From Bacillus sp. SLBN-46 (lineage in GTDB: Bacteria; Bacillota; Bacilli; Bacillales; Cytobacillaceae): a stretch of DNA of 64,000 nucleotides. The DNA lies in contig NZ_JAVIZM010000001.1 in the NCBI RefSeq assembly GCF_031453555.1, forward strand, positions 2,239,001-2,303,000, written 5' to 3'. The notes under the pieces are model-generated. The model was not told the origin of the DNA. It did no database searches and saw nothing but the letters and a program-made list of their open reading frames with translations. Shown here piece by piece: positions 26,092 to 34,263 of this stretch; within the stretch, counting starts at the first letter, position 1, and each line of letters starts with the position of its first letter. A program made the position numbers and the translations under genes.

Positions 26092-27977
26092 AAATGATCA
26101 CTGTAGAGAATGTCTCGAAAACGTATGGCGAGAAACAACTCTTTAACAATATTTCATTTACAATCACTGAAAAAGAGCGGGTTGGTTTAATCGGAATAAA
26201 TGGAACCGGGAAATCCTCCTTACTAAGCATTATCGCTGGTTTGGATCAGGCGGATGAGGGAAAGATTATTGCTGGGAAAGATTATACTATTTCGTTTTTA
26301 AATCAACAGCCAGACTTGGATGCAAGTAAAACAGTACTTGAGCAAGTTTTTCATGGCGAAGCACCAATATTAAAGCTAATGCGTGAATATGAAAAAACCT
26401 TGTTGTTACTTGACAAAGATCCTAACGACACGTCTAAACAAGAAGAACTTTTTCAATTACAAAAACAAATGGATGCATTAAATGCATGGGATGCGAGTAC
26501 GAATGCCAAGTCAATCTTAATGAAATTAGGAATTGAAGATTTCACAAAGAAAATTGGTGAGCTTTCCGGCGGACAAAAAAAGCGGGTTGCCTTAGCACAA
26601 GTATTAATTGAAGAGCCAGATTTACTAATATTAGATGAACCAACAAACCATCTCGATTTTGACTCTGTCAAATGGCTGGAAGATTATTTAAGCAGATATA
26701 GCGGATCCATCCTTTTGGTTACACATGATCGTTACTTTTTAGATCGTGTGGCTAATAGAATGTTTGAATTGGATGGTGGAAATCTTTATAGCTATAAGGG
26801 CAACTATGCAGCCTTTTTAGAAGCCAAGGCCATTCGTGAAGAAAATGAAGCGGCAACTTTTGAAAAAAGAAAGAATCTTTTCAGACGTGAGCTTGAATGG
26901 ATGAGGAGAGGTGCCAAAGCAAGAACAACCAAGCAAAAGGCTAGGATACAACGTTTTGAAGATCTTGATGATAAGCTTTCAAGTGGAAAATCCACAGGTG
27001 AGAAGCTTGATATTTCTTTACATGGAAGCAGGCTTGGTAAACAGGTTTTTGAACTAAAGAACGCATCTAAGAATTATACGGATAAAACAATCTTGAATCA
27101 CTTTGATTTACTAGTAAAACCGGGTGACAGGATTGGTATTATTGGAAGAAATGGTGCGGGTAAATCGACACTATTAAATATACTTGCTAAAAAAATTCCG
27201 CTTGATGATGGGGAATTCATCATGGGGCAAACCGTGAAAATCGCTTACTATACTCAAGAAAGCGAAGACATGGATGAAAATAAGCGGATGATTGAATACA
27301 TTAAGGAAACCGCCGAAATTGTTGAAACATCGGATGGAAAGACGATTTCGGCTGCACAAATGCTGGAACGTTTTCTATTCCCTCCATATTCTCATGGGAC
27401 ACCTATTCGAAAGATATCAGGTGGAGAAAAACGACGACTATATCTATTGAAGCTTTTAATGACAGCACCAAATGTTCTTTTGCTAGATGAACCGACAAAT
27501 GATTTGGATACACAAACATTAACCGTTTTAGAAGATTATCTTGATGAATTCCCAGGAGTGGTTATAACAGTTTCCCATGATCGTTACTTCCTGGATAAGG
27601 TAGCTGAACAGCTTCTTGTCTTACGAGGTGAAGGGATTATAGATTCTTTTTACGGGAATTACACAGATTACCTTGAAAAAGAAACTGCTCTAGAAGTTCA
27701 AAAAACGAATACTGTACTAACCCAGCCTGTTAAAACTCCAGAAAAAGAAAAAAAGAAAAAAATGACTTATAAGGAGAAAAAAGAATGGGGAGAAATTGAC
27801 GAGGTAATCGCAAACACTGAATCACGCTTAGAAGAAGTAGCTGAGCAAATGGCGAATATAGGCAGTGATTTTACAAAAGCACAGGGATTAATGAAACAGG
27901 AAGCAGAATTAAACGAAAAGCTAGAGCAATTAATTGAGCGCTGGTCGTATCTCGCAGAGCTTGCCGAAAACGAATGA
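26088..27977 (+). CDS. ABC-F family ATPase (Uup/YfmR type)
   Basis: Soluble ABC-F protein that acts on the ribosome, two ABC domains in one chain with no membrane part. Domain 1: Walker A LIGINGTGKSS, signature LSGGQKKR, Walker B LLILDEPTNHLDF. Domain 2: IIGRNGAGKST, ISGGEKRR, LLLDEPTNDLD. The linker (residues ~245-310) is the charged interdomain helix typical of translation-acting ABC-Fs. The C-terminus has the helical Uup-type coiled coil with KEKKKKMTYKEKKEWGEID, which binds nucleic acid in Uup. Start ATG 26088 is chosen because GGGAGGG stands upstream; ATG 26073 lies before that site. Which member (YfmR, EttA-like) cannot be fixed here. Confidence 0.9.
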   Translation: MKMITVENVSKTYGEKQLFNNISFTITEKERVGLIGINGTGKSSLLSIIAGLDQADEGKIIAGKDYTISFLNQQPDLDASKTVLEQVFHGEAPILKLMREYEKTLLLLDKDPNDTSKQEELFQLQKQMDALNAWDASTNAKSILMKLGIEDFTKKIGELSGGQKKRVALAQVLIEEPDLLILDEPTNHLDFDSVKWLEDYLSRYSGSILLVTHDRYFLDRVANRMFELDGGNLYSYKGNYAAFLEAKAIREENEAATFEKRKNLFRRELEWMRRGAKARTTKQKARIQRFEDLDDKLSSGKSTGEKLDISLHGSRLGKQVFELKNASKNYTDKTILNHFDLLVKPGDRIGIIGRNGAGKSTLLNILAKKIPLDDGEFIMGQTVKIAYYTQESEDMDENKRMIEYIKETAEIVETSDGKTISAAQMLERFLFPPYSHGTPIRKISGGEKRRLYLLKLLMTAPNVLLLDEPTNDLDTQTLTVLEDYLDEFPGVVITVSHDRYFLDKVAEQLLVLRGEGIIDSFYGNYTDYLEKETALEVQKTNTVLTQPVKTPEKEKKKKMTYKEKKEWGEIDEVIANTESRLEEVAEQMANIGSDFTKAQGLMKQEAELNEKLEQLIERWSYLAELAENE

Positions 27978-27987
27978 GGTGATTGTG

Positions 27988-29122
27988 TTGAAAATTAAGG
28001 CGATTGAACCAACGCCAAGTCCAAATACAATGAAGATAATTCTAAACCAAGAACTCCCAATGGGAAAAAGTCATAACTATAAAAAAGAAAACGCAACTGA
28101 TGCACCAATCATCATACAGGATATCTTACACATTGAGGGCATCAAGGGCGTCTATCATGTGGCAGATTTTCTGGCTGTTGAAAGGAATGCGAAATACGAT
28201 TGGAAGGAATTATTGCCAAAGGTCCGAGGTGCCTTTGGGGAACTGGATGTAGAGGCGGCAAATACGAGAAAAGCGGATGAACACTTTGGTGAAATAAAGG
28301 TTGAAATTCAACTATTTAAAGATATTCCGTTGCAAGTGAAGTTGTCAGATAGTAACACTGAGCGCAGATTTGGGATGCCTGAATATTTCTTAAAAGCAAG
28401 AGAACAAGCCCAGCTTCCTGAAGATAATTATATTCTACTAAGAAAATGGAAGAATCAAGGGGTTCGTTACGGGGAATTTGAGCAAATTGGACAGGATGTG
28501 GTAGAAGAATTAATTGCAGCCTATCCTTTGGAACGACTTGAAGAGCTAGTCGAAAAAGCAAAGGCAAATGAACCAATGATAGAACAAAAGACTAGACCTA
28601 TTCGAAAGAAAGTAACGGCTGAGGATTTAAATCATCCTGATTGGCAGATTCGTTACAAGGCTCTAGAACAAATGGAGGATCCTGAGTTGGAGGATTTGCT
28701 ACTCCTTGAAAAAGCTTTATCAGATGAGAAACCATCTATTCGAAGACTTGCAACTGTATACCTTGGTATGATTAAAGAAAAGGACGTTTTACCTCTCCTG
28801 TATAAAGCACTTAAAGATAAGACTGTAACAGTCAGACGAACAGCAGGCGATTGTTTATCTGATTTAGGCTTCCAAGAAGCACAAGAAGAGATGATGAACG
28901 CACTGAAGGACCAAAGTAAATTAGTTCGTTGGCGGGCTGCGATGTTTTTTATTTGAGGTTGGAGATGAAAAGGCACTAGCTGCTTTAAAAGCTGCTGAGA
29001 ATGATCAGGAATTTGAAGTGAGTTTGCAAGTTAAAATGGCCATCGAACGTATCGAAGGTGGGGAAGAAGCAAGAGGTTCTGTTTGGAAGCAAATGACAGA
29101 AGCGAGAAAAAACGAGGAATAA
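27988..29122 (+). pseudogene. ypgR: Conserved virulence factor C-like protein, frameshifted as sequenced
   Basis: Homologue of YpgR/CvfC. An N-terminal NifU-N (Nfu) domain, KAIEPTPSPNTMKIILNQEL through RGAFGELDVEA, is followed by a HEAT-repeat C-terminus (residues ~205-330). The frame ends early at 28956 after WRAAMFFI. Deleting one T of the six-T run 28945-28950 restores [18 protein letters not shown] and continues to TAA 29120-29122, giving 377 residues, the expected length. GAGGTG stands 7 bases before TTG 27988. Again a +1 homopolymer event. CvfC affects virulence gene expression in Staphylococcus; the role in a soil bacillus is unknown. Confidence 0.85.
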
Positions 29123-29194
29123 TAGGATTAAATTGCAAACTCTTGATTGAGTATTGTATTCTAAGAGGGATAAAGAGAAACGGAGTGATCAATC

Positions 29195-29629
29195 ATGTCA
29201 AATGCATATGAAGAATATATGAAACAAATGGTTTTACCAATGCGCCAAGAGTTGACTAGAGCAGGGTTCGCAGAGCTACAATCAGCAGAAGAAGTTGAGA
29301 AATTTATGAAAAATGCAAGTGGTACGACACTTGTAGTGGTGAATTCAGTATGTGGTTGTGCGGCTGGTTTAGCGCGTCCTGCAGCGACTCAAGCTGTATT
29401 AAATAGTGAAAAAAAACCTGACCATTTGGTTACTGTTTTTGCTGGACAAGATAAAGAAGCTACTGCTAGAATGCGTGAGTTCTTTGAGGGTATTGAGCCA
29501 TCTTCACCATCAATGGCCCTGTTAAAGGATAACAAGGTAGTTCACTTTATTCCAAGACATGATATTGAAGGTATGCCAATGGAAATGGTTATGCAGAATG
29601 TAATGAATGCACTAGAGGCACATTGCTAA
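29195..29629 (+). CDS. brxA: Bacilliredoxin A
   Basis: Removes bacillithiol from S-bacillithiolated proteins after oxidative stress. The DUF1094/BrxA fold is recognised from VVVNSVCGCAAGLARPA, with the catalytic motif CGC at residues 53-55, and FIPRHDIEGMPMEMV near the end. Length 144 and the sequence agree closely with YphP. CGGAGTGATCAATC precedes the ATG. Immediately downstream of ypgR, as in B. subtilis. Bacillithiol use supports a Firmicutes host. Confidence 0.95.
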   Translation: MSNAYEEYMKQMVLPMRQELTRAGFAELQSAEEVEKFMKNASGTTLVVVNSVCGCAAGLARPAATQAVLNSEKKPDHLVTVFAGQDKEATARMREFFEGIEPSSPSMALLKDNKVVHFIPRHDIEGMPMEMVMQNVMNALEAHC

Positions 29630-29662
29630 GGAGGATGTCATTCGACATCCTTTTCTTTTTTA
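29628..29662 (+). terminator. Rho-independent terminator after brxA
   Basis: GGATGTC (29633-29639) pairs with GACATCC (29644-29650); flanking AAGGA/TCCTT extend the stem, followed by Ts. Confidence 0.85.
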
Positions 29663-29683
29663 AAGGGGTAAGTAGATGATGAC

Positions 29684-30457
29684 ATGTTTATAACTACTGC
29701 AGGAAGAACAAATCAGCAAATGATTGAAAAAGCTATTCATACAGCAAAAACTTTAGAAGTACCCTACGTGCCAAGAAAAAAGAAATCCATCTCTCTTTTA
29801 CAGGAAGAATGGGACAGTAGGTGCCTTGTGGTAGGAAAGGATAGAATTGAACTTTTTGAAAAAGGGAGCACGCAGCCCTTTTTCTTCCATCCTAATTCAG
29901 CGATGTTCAGAATTAAGCGGTTGTTACAAGGAGATCACGACCCTTTTGCAGGTATCGCCAAGCTTTCAAAGGGGATGACCGTTTTGGATTGTACTCTTGG
30001 ACTTTCCTCTGATGCGATTGTTGCAAGCTTCCTCGTTGGTGAAGAAGGGGAGGTAATAGGAATAGAAGGACAAAAATATTTGGCTTTCATCGTTCAGAAG
30101 GGGCTCCAAACATGGGATTCTGGTTTGGAAACTATGAATGAAGCGATGAAAAGAATAAAGGTCGTTCAAGATTCTGCTCTTGATTATTTGAAGAAACAGC
30201 CCAATGTTTCTGTAGACTGTGTTTATTTTGATCCGATGTTTGAGGAAAGTGTCCTTGAGTCGGATGGAATAAAGGCATTAGGTCAATTTGCAGTGTATGA
30301 CGATTTAACAGAAGAATTGTTACAGGAAGCAAATAGGGTAGCTAAAACTCGAATTATATTAAAGGATCATTATAAAAGTACTCGATTTGAAAAATACGGT
30401 TTTCAAGTAGTTAAAAGAAAAACGTCTAAATTTCACTTTGGTGTGATTGATAAATAA
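29684..30457 (+). CDS. SAM-dependent methyltransferase (RsmJ/YpiP-like)
   Basis: A 257-residue Rossmann-fold methyltransferase. Motif I is TVLDCTLGLSSDAIVASFLVG (residues ~100-120). Motif VCVYFDPMFEE resembles the DPMF catalytic loop of RsmJ, the 16S rRNA m2G methyltransferase, so rRNA or another N-methyl target is plausible. The Bacillus homologue, YpiP, is uncharacterised. The start is the only in-frame ATG; AAGGGG lies 16 bases upstream, a long spacing. The stop codon sits inside the 8-bp target duplication of the MITE-like element that begins on the next base. Confidence 0.85.
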   Translation: MFITTAGRTNQQMIEKAIHTAKTLEVPYVPRKKKSISLLQEEWDSRCLVVGKDRIELFEKGSTQPFFFHPNSAMFRIKRLLQGDHDPFAGIAKLSKGMTVLDCTLGLSSDAIVASFLVGEEGEVIGIEGQKYLAFIVQKGLQTWDSGLETMNEAMKRIKVVQDSALDYLKKQPNVSVDCVYFDPMFEESVLESDGIKALGQFAVYDDLTEELLQEANRVAKTRIILKDHYKSTRFEKYGFQVVKRKTSKFHFGVIDK

Positions 30458-30648
30458 GGCTGTGTTAAAGAACAGTGTTGATTTTTATACACTGTTGATT
30501 GGAGTGGAAGGCGCGAAGACTCCTGTGGGAGTACGGTTCAGGGGAGACCCCGCAGGCGCAAGCGCCGAGGAGGCTCGCCGAAACGCCCACGGAAAGCGAA
30601 GCGCCTGGAGCGGAAATCAACAGACAAGTTTAACAAAGCCATAAATAA
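30450..30648. mobile_element. 183-bp MITE-like element with 8-bp target duplication
   Basis: Element 30458-30640. Ends are GGCTGTGTTAAAG and TTTAACAAAGCC, terminal inverted repeats matching at 11 of 12 positions. An inner inverted repeat CTGTTGATT/AATCAACAG encloses a GC-rich core of about 100 bases with further palindromes (for example ACTCCTGTGGGAGT). Exactly the same 8 bases, ATAAATAA, flank it (30450-30457, 30641-30648). The core is far richer in G+C than the surroundings and resembles a repeat I recall from many Bacillaceae. No transposase. The short copy at 5509-5594 is the same element without the core. GGCT ends and 8-bp duplications suggest an ISL3-type transposase. Confidence 0.85.
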
Positions 30649-30685
30649 AGAACTGAAAGCTCTTCGCTTCAGTTCTTTATTTATA
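30643..30685 (+). terminator. Rho-independent terminator, displaced by the MITE insertion
   Basis: AAATAAAGAACTGAA and TTCAGTTCTTTATTT form a 15-bp perfect stem. It originally ended the methyltransferase gene; the MITE now separates them, but the duplicated 8-bp target keeps both the stop codon and the left stem arm intact. Confidence 0.85.
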
Positions 30686-30803
30686 ACAATTATGAAAAAT
30701 ATGAAACTGGTTTTTCCATTTTTCTAAAAAAAGAAGTATAATATCTTTTAAGATACTAAAAATTCTAGTAAATATTAACTTCGATAGAATAAGGTGTGAA
30801 CTA

Positions 30804-31397
30804 GTGATGAACAAGTGGCTTCGTAAACCGTTATTTGTATTGATTTCTATTTTAACCTTTGGTCTTGTTACACCAACACAGTTAATGAATTCTGTAAATG
30901 CGCAGAACTTCAAAGACATAGATGCATTTGAAGCGCCGGCAGATAGAAGTATTAACCGGCAAAATGAATTTTATGAAGAATCAGAGTTTAACCGGGAAGC
31001 ATTTATGGAACAATTAATAAAGCAGGCAGAAATTCAGGCTTACCAAAAGTTTGGAACAAAAATTAAGCCTGTAATTGAAGATGAATTTCGCGAAGTTATT
31101 TTGCCTAATATTGAATTGGCCATTGCTCAAACGGCAGACCAAATCCCAGAAGAGGATCTGAAGAACCTAACAATTTCAGAACAGCCAGGTTCTGGTCTTT
31201 CAGAAAAAATATTTAATATTAAAAGCCGTTTAACAGGGAAGGATATTCTACGTTTCCATGTAAGACGTGACAATCCACCACAAGCAGGTTATTGGTTTAA
31301 TTTTCATTATCATACCATTTATGATGACTATCAAAGCCATCATGAATTAGGATCAATCTACTGGGCTAAAAACACACCTCCTAAGTGGATGAGTTAG
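30804..31397 (+). CDS. ypjP: YpjP family protein
   Basis: A 197-residue protein with an N-terminal signal or anchor helix (LFVLISILTFGLVTPT, residues ~10-28) and a charged extracytoplasmic domain. The C-terminus FNFHYHTIYDDYQSHHELGS followed by WAKNTPPKWM is diagnostic of YpjP. Function unknown in B. subtilis. AAGGTG stands 7 bases before GTG 30804 or 10 before ATG 30807; either could start. It precedes the Ter island here and sits near thyB in B. subtilis. Confidence 0.88.
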   Translation: MMNKWLRKPLFVLISILTFGLVTPTQLMNSVNAQNFKDIDAFEAPADRSINRQNEFYEESEFNREAFMEQLIKQAEIQAYQKFGTKIKPVIEDEFREVILPNIELAIAQTADQIPEEDLKNLTISEQPGSGLSEKIFNIKSRLTGKDILRFHVRRDNPPQAGYWFNFHYHTIYDDYQSHHELGSIYWAKNTPPKWMS

Positions 31398-31441
31398 GTT
31401 TAGCAATTGCGAATGAGTACGAAAAAAATTTTTATAATAAA

Positions 31442-31467
31442 TGAAACCTTTTTATGAGAAACTCGTA
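31442..31467 (+). promoter_or_regulatory. SigW-type promoter of the Ter operon
   Basis: TGAAAC (31442-31447), exactly 16 bases, then CGTA (31464-31467). This is the full SigW consensus, and the B. subtilis yceC-I relatives are transcribed by SigW and other extracytoplasmic sigma factors. Start site expected near 31473, 28 bases before the first terD. Confidence 0.88.
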
Positions 31468-31500
31468 AATAGACTATTACCTAAAATGGAGGAATGAAAA

Positions 31501-32082
31501 ATGGCAGTAAGTTTATCAAAAGGTCAAAAAGTTGATTTAACAAAAACAAATCCAGGATTAACGAATGTTGTAGTGGGACTTGGGTGGGATACTAATAAAT
31601 ATGACGGCGGAAATGACTTTGACTTGGATTCCTCTGTTTTCCTTTTAGGAGAAAACGGAAAAGTTACCAATGAAACTGACTTTGTTTTTTACAATAATCC
31701 TCAAGGAGCAAACGGAGCTGTTGTACATACTGGTGACAATCGCACAGGTGCTGGTGATGGTGATGATGAACAGGTGAAAATTAATTTAACAACTGTTCCA
31801 GCAAACGTTCAGCGTATTGCATTTACAATCACGATTCATGATGCTGAAAGTAGAAACCAAAATTTTGGTCAAGTTTCAAATTCCTATGCTCGAATTTTTA
31901 ATGAAGCAACAGGAGAAGAATTAATTCGCTATGATTTAGGGGAAGATTTCTCAATCGAAACTGCGATTGTGGTTGGCGAGTTGTATCGTCATAACGGTGA
32001 ATGGAAATTTAGTGCAATCGGCAGTGGTTATCAAGGTGGTTTAGCAGCGCTTGCAACTGATTTTGGTTTATCTGTAGGTTGA
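31501..32082 (+). CDS. TerD-family calcium-binding stress protein (first copy)
   Basis: A 193-residue TerD-domain protein. The motif [20 protein letters not shown] and the [14 protein letters not shown] loop supply the acidic calcium sites of the family. TerD proteins (GSP18, YceD) accumulate under general and cell-envelope stress; their molecular action is not known. The gene is 28 bases downstream of the SigW promoter and followed by a terminator, so read-through controls terC and later genes. It resembles the copy at 41437 far more than the Gly-rich one at 40793. Confidence 0.95.
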   Translation: MAVSLSKGQKVDLTKTNPGLTNVVVGLGWDTNKYDGGNDFDLDSSVFLLGENGKVTNETDFVFYNNPQGANGAVVHTGDNRTGAGDGDDEQVKINLTTVPANVQRIAFTITIHDAESRNQNFGQVSNSYARIFNEATGEELIRYDLGEDFSIETAIVVGELYRHNGEWKFSAIGSGYQGGLAALATDFGLSVG

Positions 32083-32096
32083 TAATTAGAATGTAG

Positions 32097-32123
32097 AAGA
32101 CCCAGGTGTTCATGGGTCTTTTT
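32097..32123 (+). terminator. Partial terminator between terD and terC
   Basis: AAGACCCA (32097-32104) pairs with TGGGTCTT (32113-32120), then Ts. May limit read-through so that terD is made in excess. Confidence 0.75.
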
Positions 32124-32156
32124 ACAAAATGTATACTTCATTAAAATACTGAGCTA

Positions 32157-32191
32157 AAGCGCCTGAGACTTCTTTATAATCCAAGGCGCTT
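32157..32191 (+). promoter_or_regulatory. Leader hairpin ahead of terC
   Basis: AAGCGCCT (32157-32164) pairs with AGGCGCTT (32184-32191) across an 18-base loop, ending 24 bases before the AGGAGG ribosome site region of terC. It has no T tract, so is not a clear terminator. It does not show the yybP-ykoY manganese-riboswitch signature. Possible leader regulation. Confidence 0.4.
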
Positions 32192-32222
32192 ATGCTTTTC
32201 TACTCTAGGAGGAATTTTTTTA

Positions 32223-32993
32223 ATGTCTGTTTTAAATCATATCTTAGACACATATTCTCAATTTTTTAATTGGAGTATGTGGGCAGAAGTATTAACAAAT
32301 CCTGTAAGCTGGGGCTTGATTGGTACACTGGTTATTCTAGAAGGCTTACTATCAGCTGATAACGCGCTTGTTCTAGCAGTAATGGTTAAGCACTTGCCAC
32401 CTGAAAAACGAAAGAAAGCTCTATTCTATGGATTATTAGGTGCCTATGCTTTCCGCTTCATTGCAATCGGAATTGGTGTATTCCTGATTAAGCTTTGGTG
32501 GGTAAAAATATTGGGAGCAGGCTATCTTGCATGGTTATCAATCAAGTACTTTATTGATAAACGAAAAGGTTCCGGAGGGGACGATGAAGAGGCTGAGGGC
32601 TTAAATCAAAGTGGTTTACTCATTCGCTTATTTGGTACTTTCTGGGGAACAGTTGTAGCGGTTGAATTAATGGATATTGCCTTCTCTGTGGACAGTGTTC
32701 TAGCTGCCTTTGGTGTAAGTGAACAGGTTTGGGTATTACTAGTTGGAGGTATGCTTGGCGTATTAATGATGCGAGGAGTTGCAGGTGTATTCTTAACCTT
32801 GATAGACCGTGTACCTGAGCTTGAAACGACAGCATATATCTTAATTTTAATTATTGCCTTAAAGATGCTTCTAGCTGTATTCCATATAGATATGGGACAT
32901 TTAACGTTCTTTATAATCTTATTAGTGACATTTGGAGCTACATTTGTCGTTCACTTTATGAATAAAAAGAAAGAAGAAAGTAAAGGCAATTAA
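32223..32993 (+). CDS. TerC-family membrane protein, probable metal exporter
   Basis: A 256-residue protein of about seven transmembrane helices; family members YceF (MeeF) and YkoY (MeeY) protect B. subtilis from manganese excess. Conserved intramembrane acids are seen in LEGLLSADNALVLAVMVKHL and ELMDIAFSVDSVLAAFGVS, the two TerC motifs. AGGAGGAATTTTTTTA precedes the ATG. Position within the Ter/telA island and close to YceF in family. Metal specificity is an inference from family. Confidence 0.92.
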   Translation: MSVLNHILDTYSQFFNWSMWAEVLTNPVSWGLIGTLVILEGLLSADNALVLAVMVKHLPPEKRKKALFYGLLGAYAFRFIAIGIGVFLIKLWWVKILGAGYLAWLSIKYFIDKRKGSGGDDEEAEGLNQSGLLIRLFGTFWGTVVAVELMDIAFSVDSVLAAFGVSEQVWVLLVGGMLGVLMMRGVAGVFLTLIDRVPELETTAYILILIIALKMLLAVFHIDMGHLTFFIILLVTFGATFVVHFMNKKKEESKGN

Positions 32994-33014
32994 TTTAATT
33001 TTATAATAATTTTA

Positions 33015-33053
33015 AAAGGGGAGCTGACGAAAGTCTGTTTCCTTTATTTTTTA
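33015..33053 (+). terminator. Possible attenuator after terC
   Basis: AAAGG and CCTTT close a longer imperfect hairpin with a GACGAAAGTC tip, followed by a T-rich stretch just 20 bases before the lyase gene. Stem is imperfect; marked as tentative. Confidence 0.4.
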
Positions 33054-33075
33054 CCTTATAACGAGGAGAAATAAA

Positions 33076-34263
33076 ATGAATTTTTTTACCTATTTCTATG
33101 AGGAGGAGCTTAATCGTTTCTTCTATAAAAGACCCCAAACCTTTAATAAATACACTAATCGTGAGCTGTTGTCATATGGATTAGGAGCAACCCTATACAT
33201 GCCTGCAACACGCCCAAACATCCATCAAGAGATTCTTTCAAAAAAGCATGAGGGATTAACCTCGCTTGTTATCGATCTCGAAGATGCAGTGGGTGATAAC
33301 GAGGTTGATAGAGCTGAAATGCTTCTTATGACGGAGTTGCTTAAACTATATGAAGAATTGAATAAAGGATTTTTAAGTTTTGTAGACTTACCGTTGATGT
33401 TTATTAGGGTTCGTAATATTGAGCAATTTAGGAGAGTAAACGAACAATTAGGAGAAGCGACCAAGCTTCTTACAGGGGTCGTTTTACCAAAGTTCACTGC
33501 AGAACGTAGTGAAGAATTATTAACTGAGGTCCTAAAAATTCATTCAAACGAGCACCCCTTTTATGCAATGCCAATCCTAGAGACAGCAACTGTCATCCAA
33601 AAGGAAACTAGAATGGAAGAATTAATGAATATTAAGCACCTACTCGACCGGTATAAGGACAATATTCTGAATGTTCGAATAGGCGCGACTGACTTTTGTG
33701 GGTTATATGGGATTAGGAGGAGTGCTGACACAACCGTATATGATATTGCTGTATTAAGAGATTGCATTTCAGATATAATAAATGTTTTTCAGAGATTTGA
33801 TTGCCCATATGTAGTATCAGGGCCGGTATGGGAATACTTTTCAGCTAAAAAAAGAATGTTAAAGCCTCAGCTAAGGCAAACCCCTTTCCGTGAAAGATAT
33901 GGTGATGAAGGGCTGAAGTGGAGAGCCAAATTAATAGATGAGAATACAGATGGTTTCATTCGGGAAGTCCTTATGGATATCGCAAACGGTTTGACAGGAA
34001 AGACGATTATCCATCCATCACATATTAAAATAGTTCAAGCTCTTAATGTAGTTTCCTATGAAGAATATATGGATGCGAAAAATATAATTGAAGCAGCAAC
34101 AGGAAACATTGGAGTGTTTAAAAGTGACTTTTCTAATAAAATGAACGAGATAAAGCCTCACTATTATTGGGCAAAAAAAATGATCTTAAAATCACAGCTT
34201 TACGGGGTGTTACATGAAGAATTCACAACCATTGACCTTATCAAAAAAGAAGTATACGTTTAA
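33076..34263 (+). CDS. C-C bond lyase of TIM-barrel (HpcH/CitE-like) type in Ter biosynthetic module
   Basis: A 395-residue protein of the CitE/HpcH aldolase superfamily. Conserved metal and substrate region VIDLEDAVGDNEVDRAE (residues ~70-87) matches the CitE DLEDAV motif; VLPKFTAERSEEL and YAMPILETATVI carry other barrel residues; RIGATDFCGLYG follows. It belongs to the C-C bond lyase family found only in Ter operons. Predicted to split or join a small metabolite with pyruvate- or acetyl-type chemistry; substrate unknown. Its last 50 bases overlap the start of the PRTase gene. Confidence 0.88.
   Translation: MNFFTYFYEEELNRFFYKRPQTFNKYTNRELLSYGLGATLYMPATRPNIHQEILSKKHEGLTSLVIDLEDAVGDNEVDRAEMLLMTELLKLYEELNKGFLSFVDLPLMFIRVRNIEQFRRVNEQLGEATKLLTGVVLPKFTAERSEELLTEVLKIHSNEHPFYAMPILETATVIQKETRMEELMNIKHLLDRYKDNILNVRIGATDFCGLYGIRRSADTTVYDIAVLRDCISDIINVFQRFDCPYVVSGPVWEYFSAKKRMLKPQLRQTPFRERYGDEGLKWRAKLIDENTDGFIREVLMDIANGLTGKTIIHPSHIKIVQALNVVSYEEYMDAKNIIEAATGNIGVFKSDFSNKMNEIKPHYYWAKKMILKSQLYGVLHEEFTTIDLIKKEVYV

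Noticed and set aside
30447..30644. 65-codon ORF across the 183-bp MITE-like element
   Set aside because: It reads through the inverted repeats and GC-rich core, has no ribosome site, and is absent in the short copy; it is a by-product of the repeat.
32124..32222. yybP-ykoY manganese riboswitch before terC
   Set aside because: The conserved loop sequences are not present; only a simple hairpin is seen.
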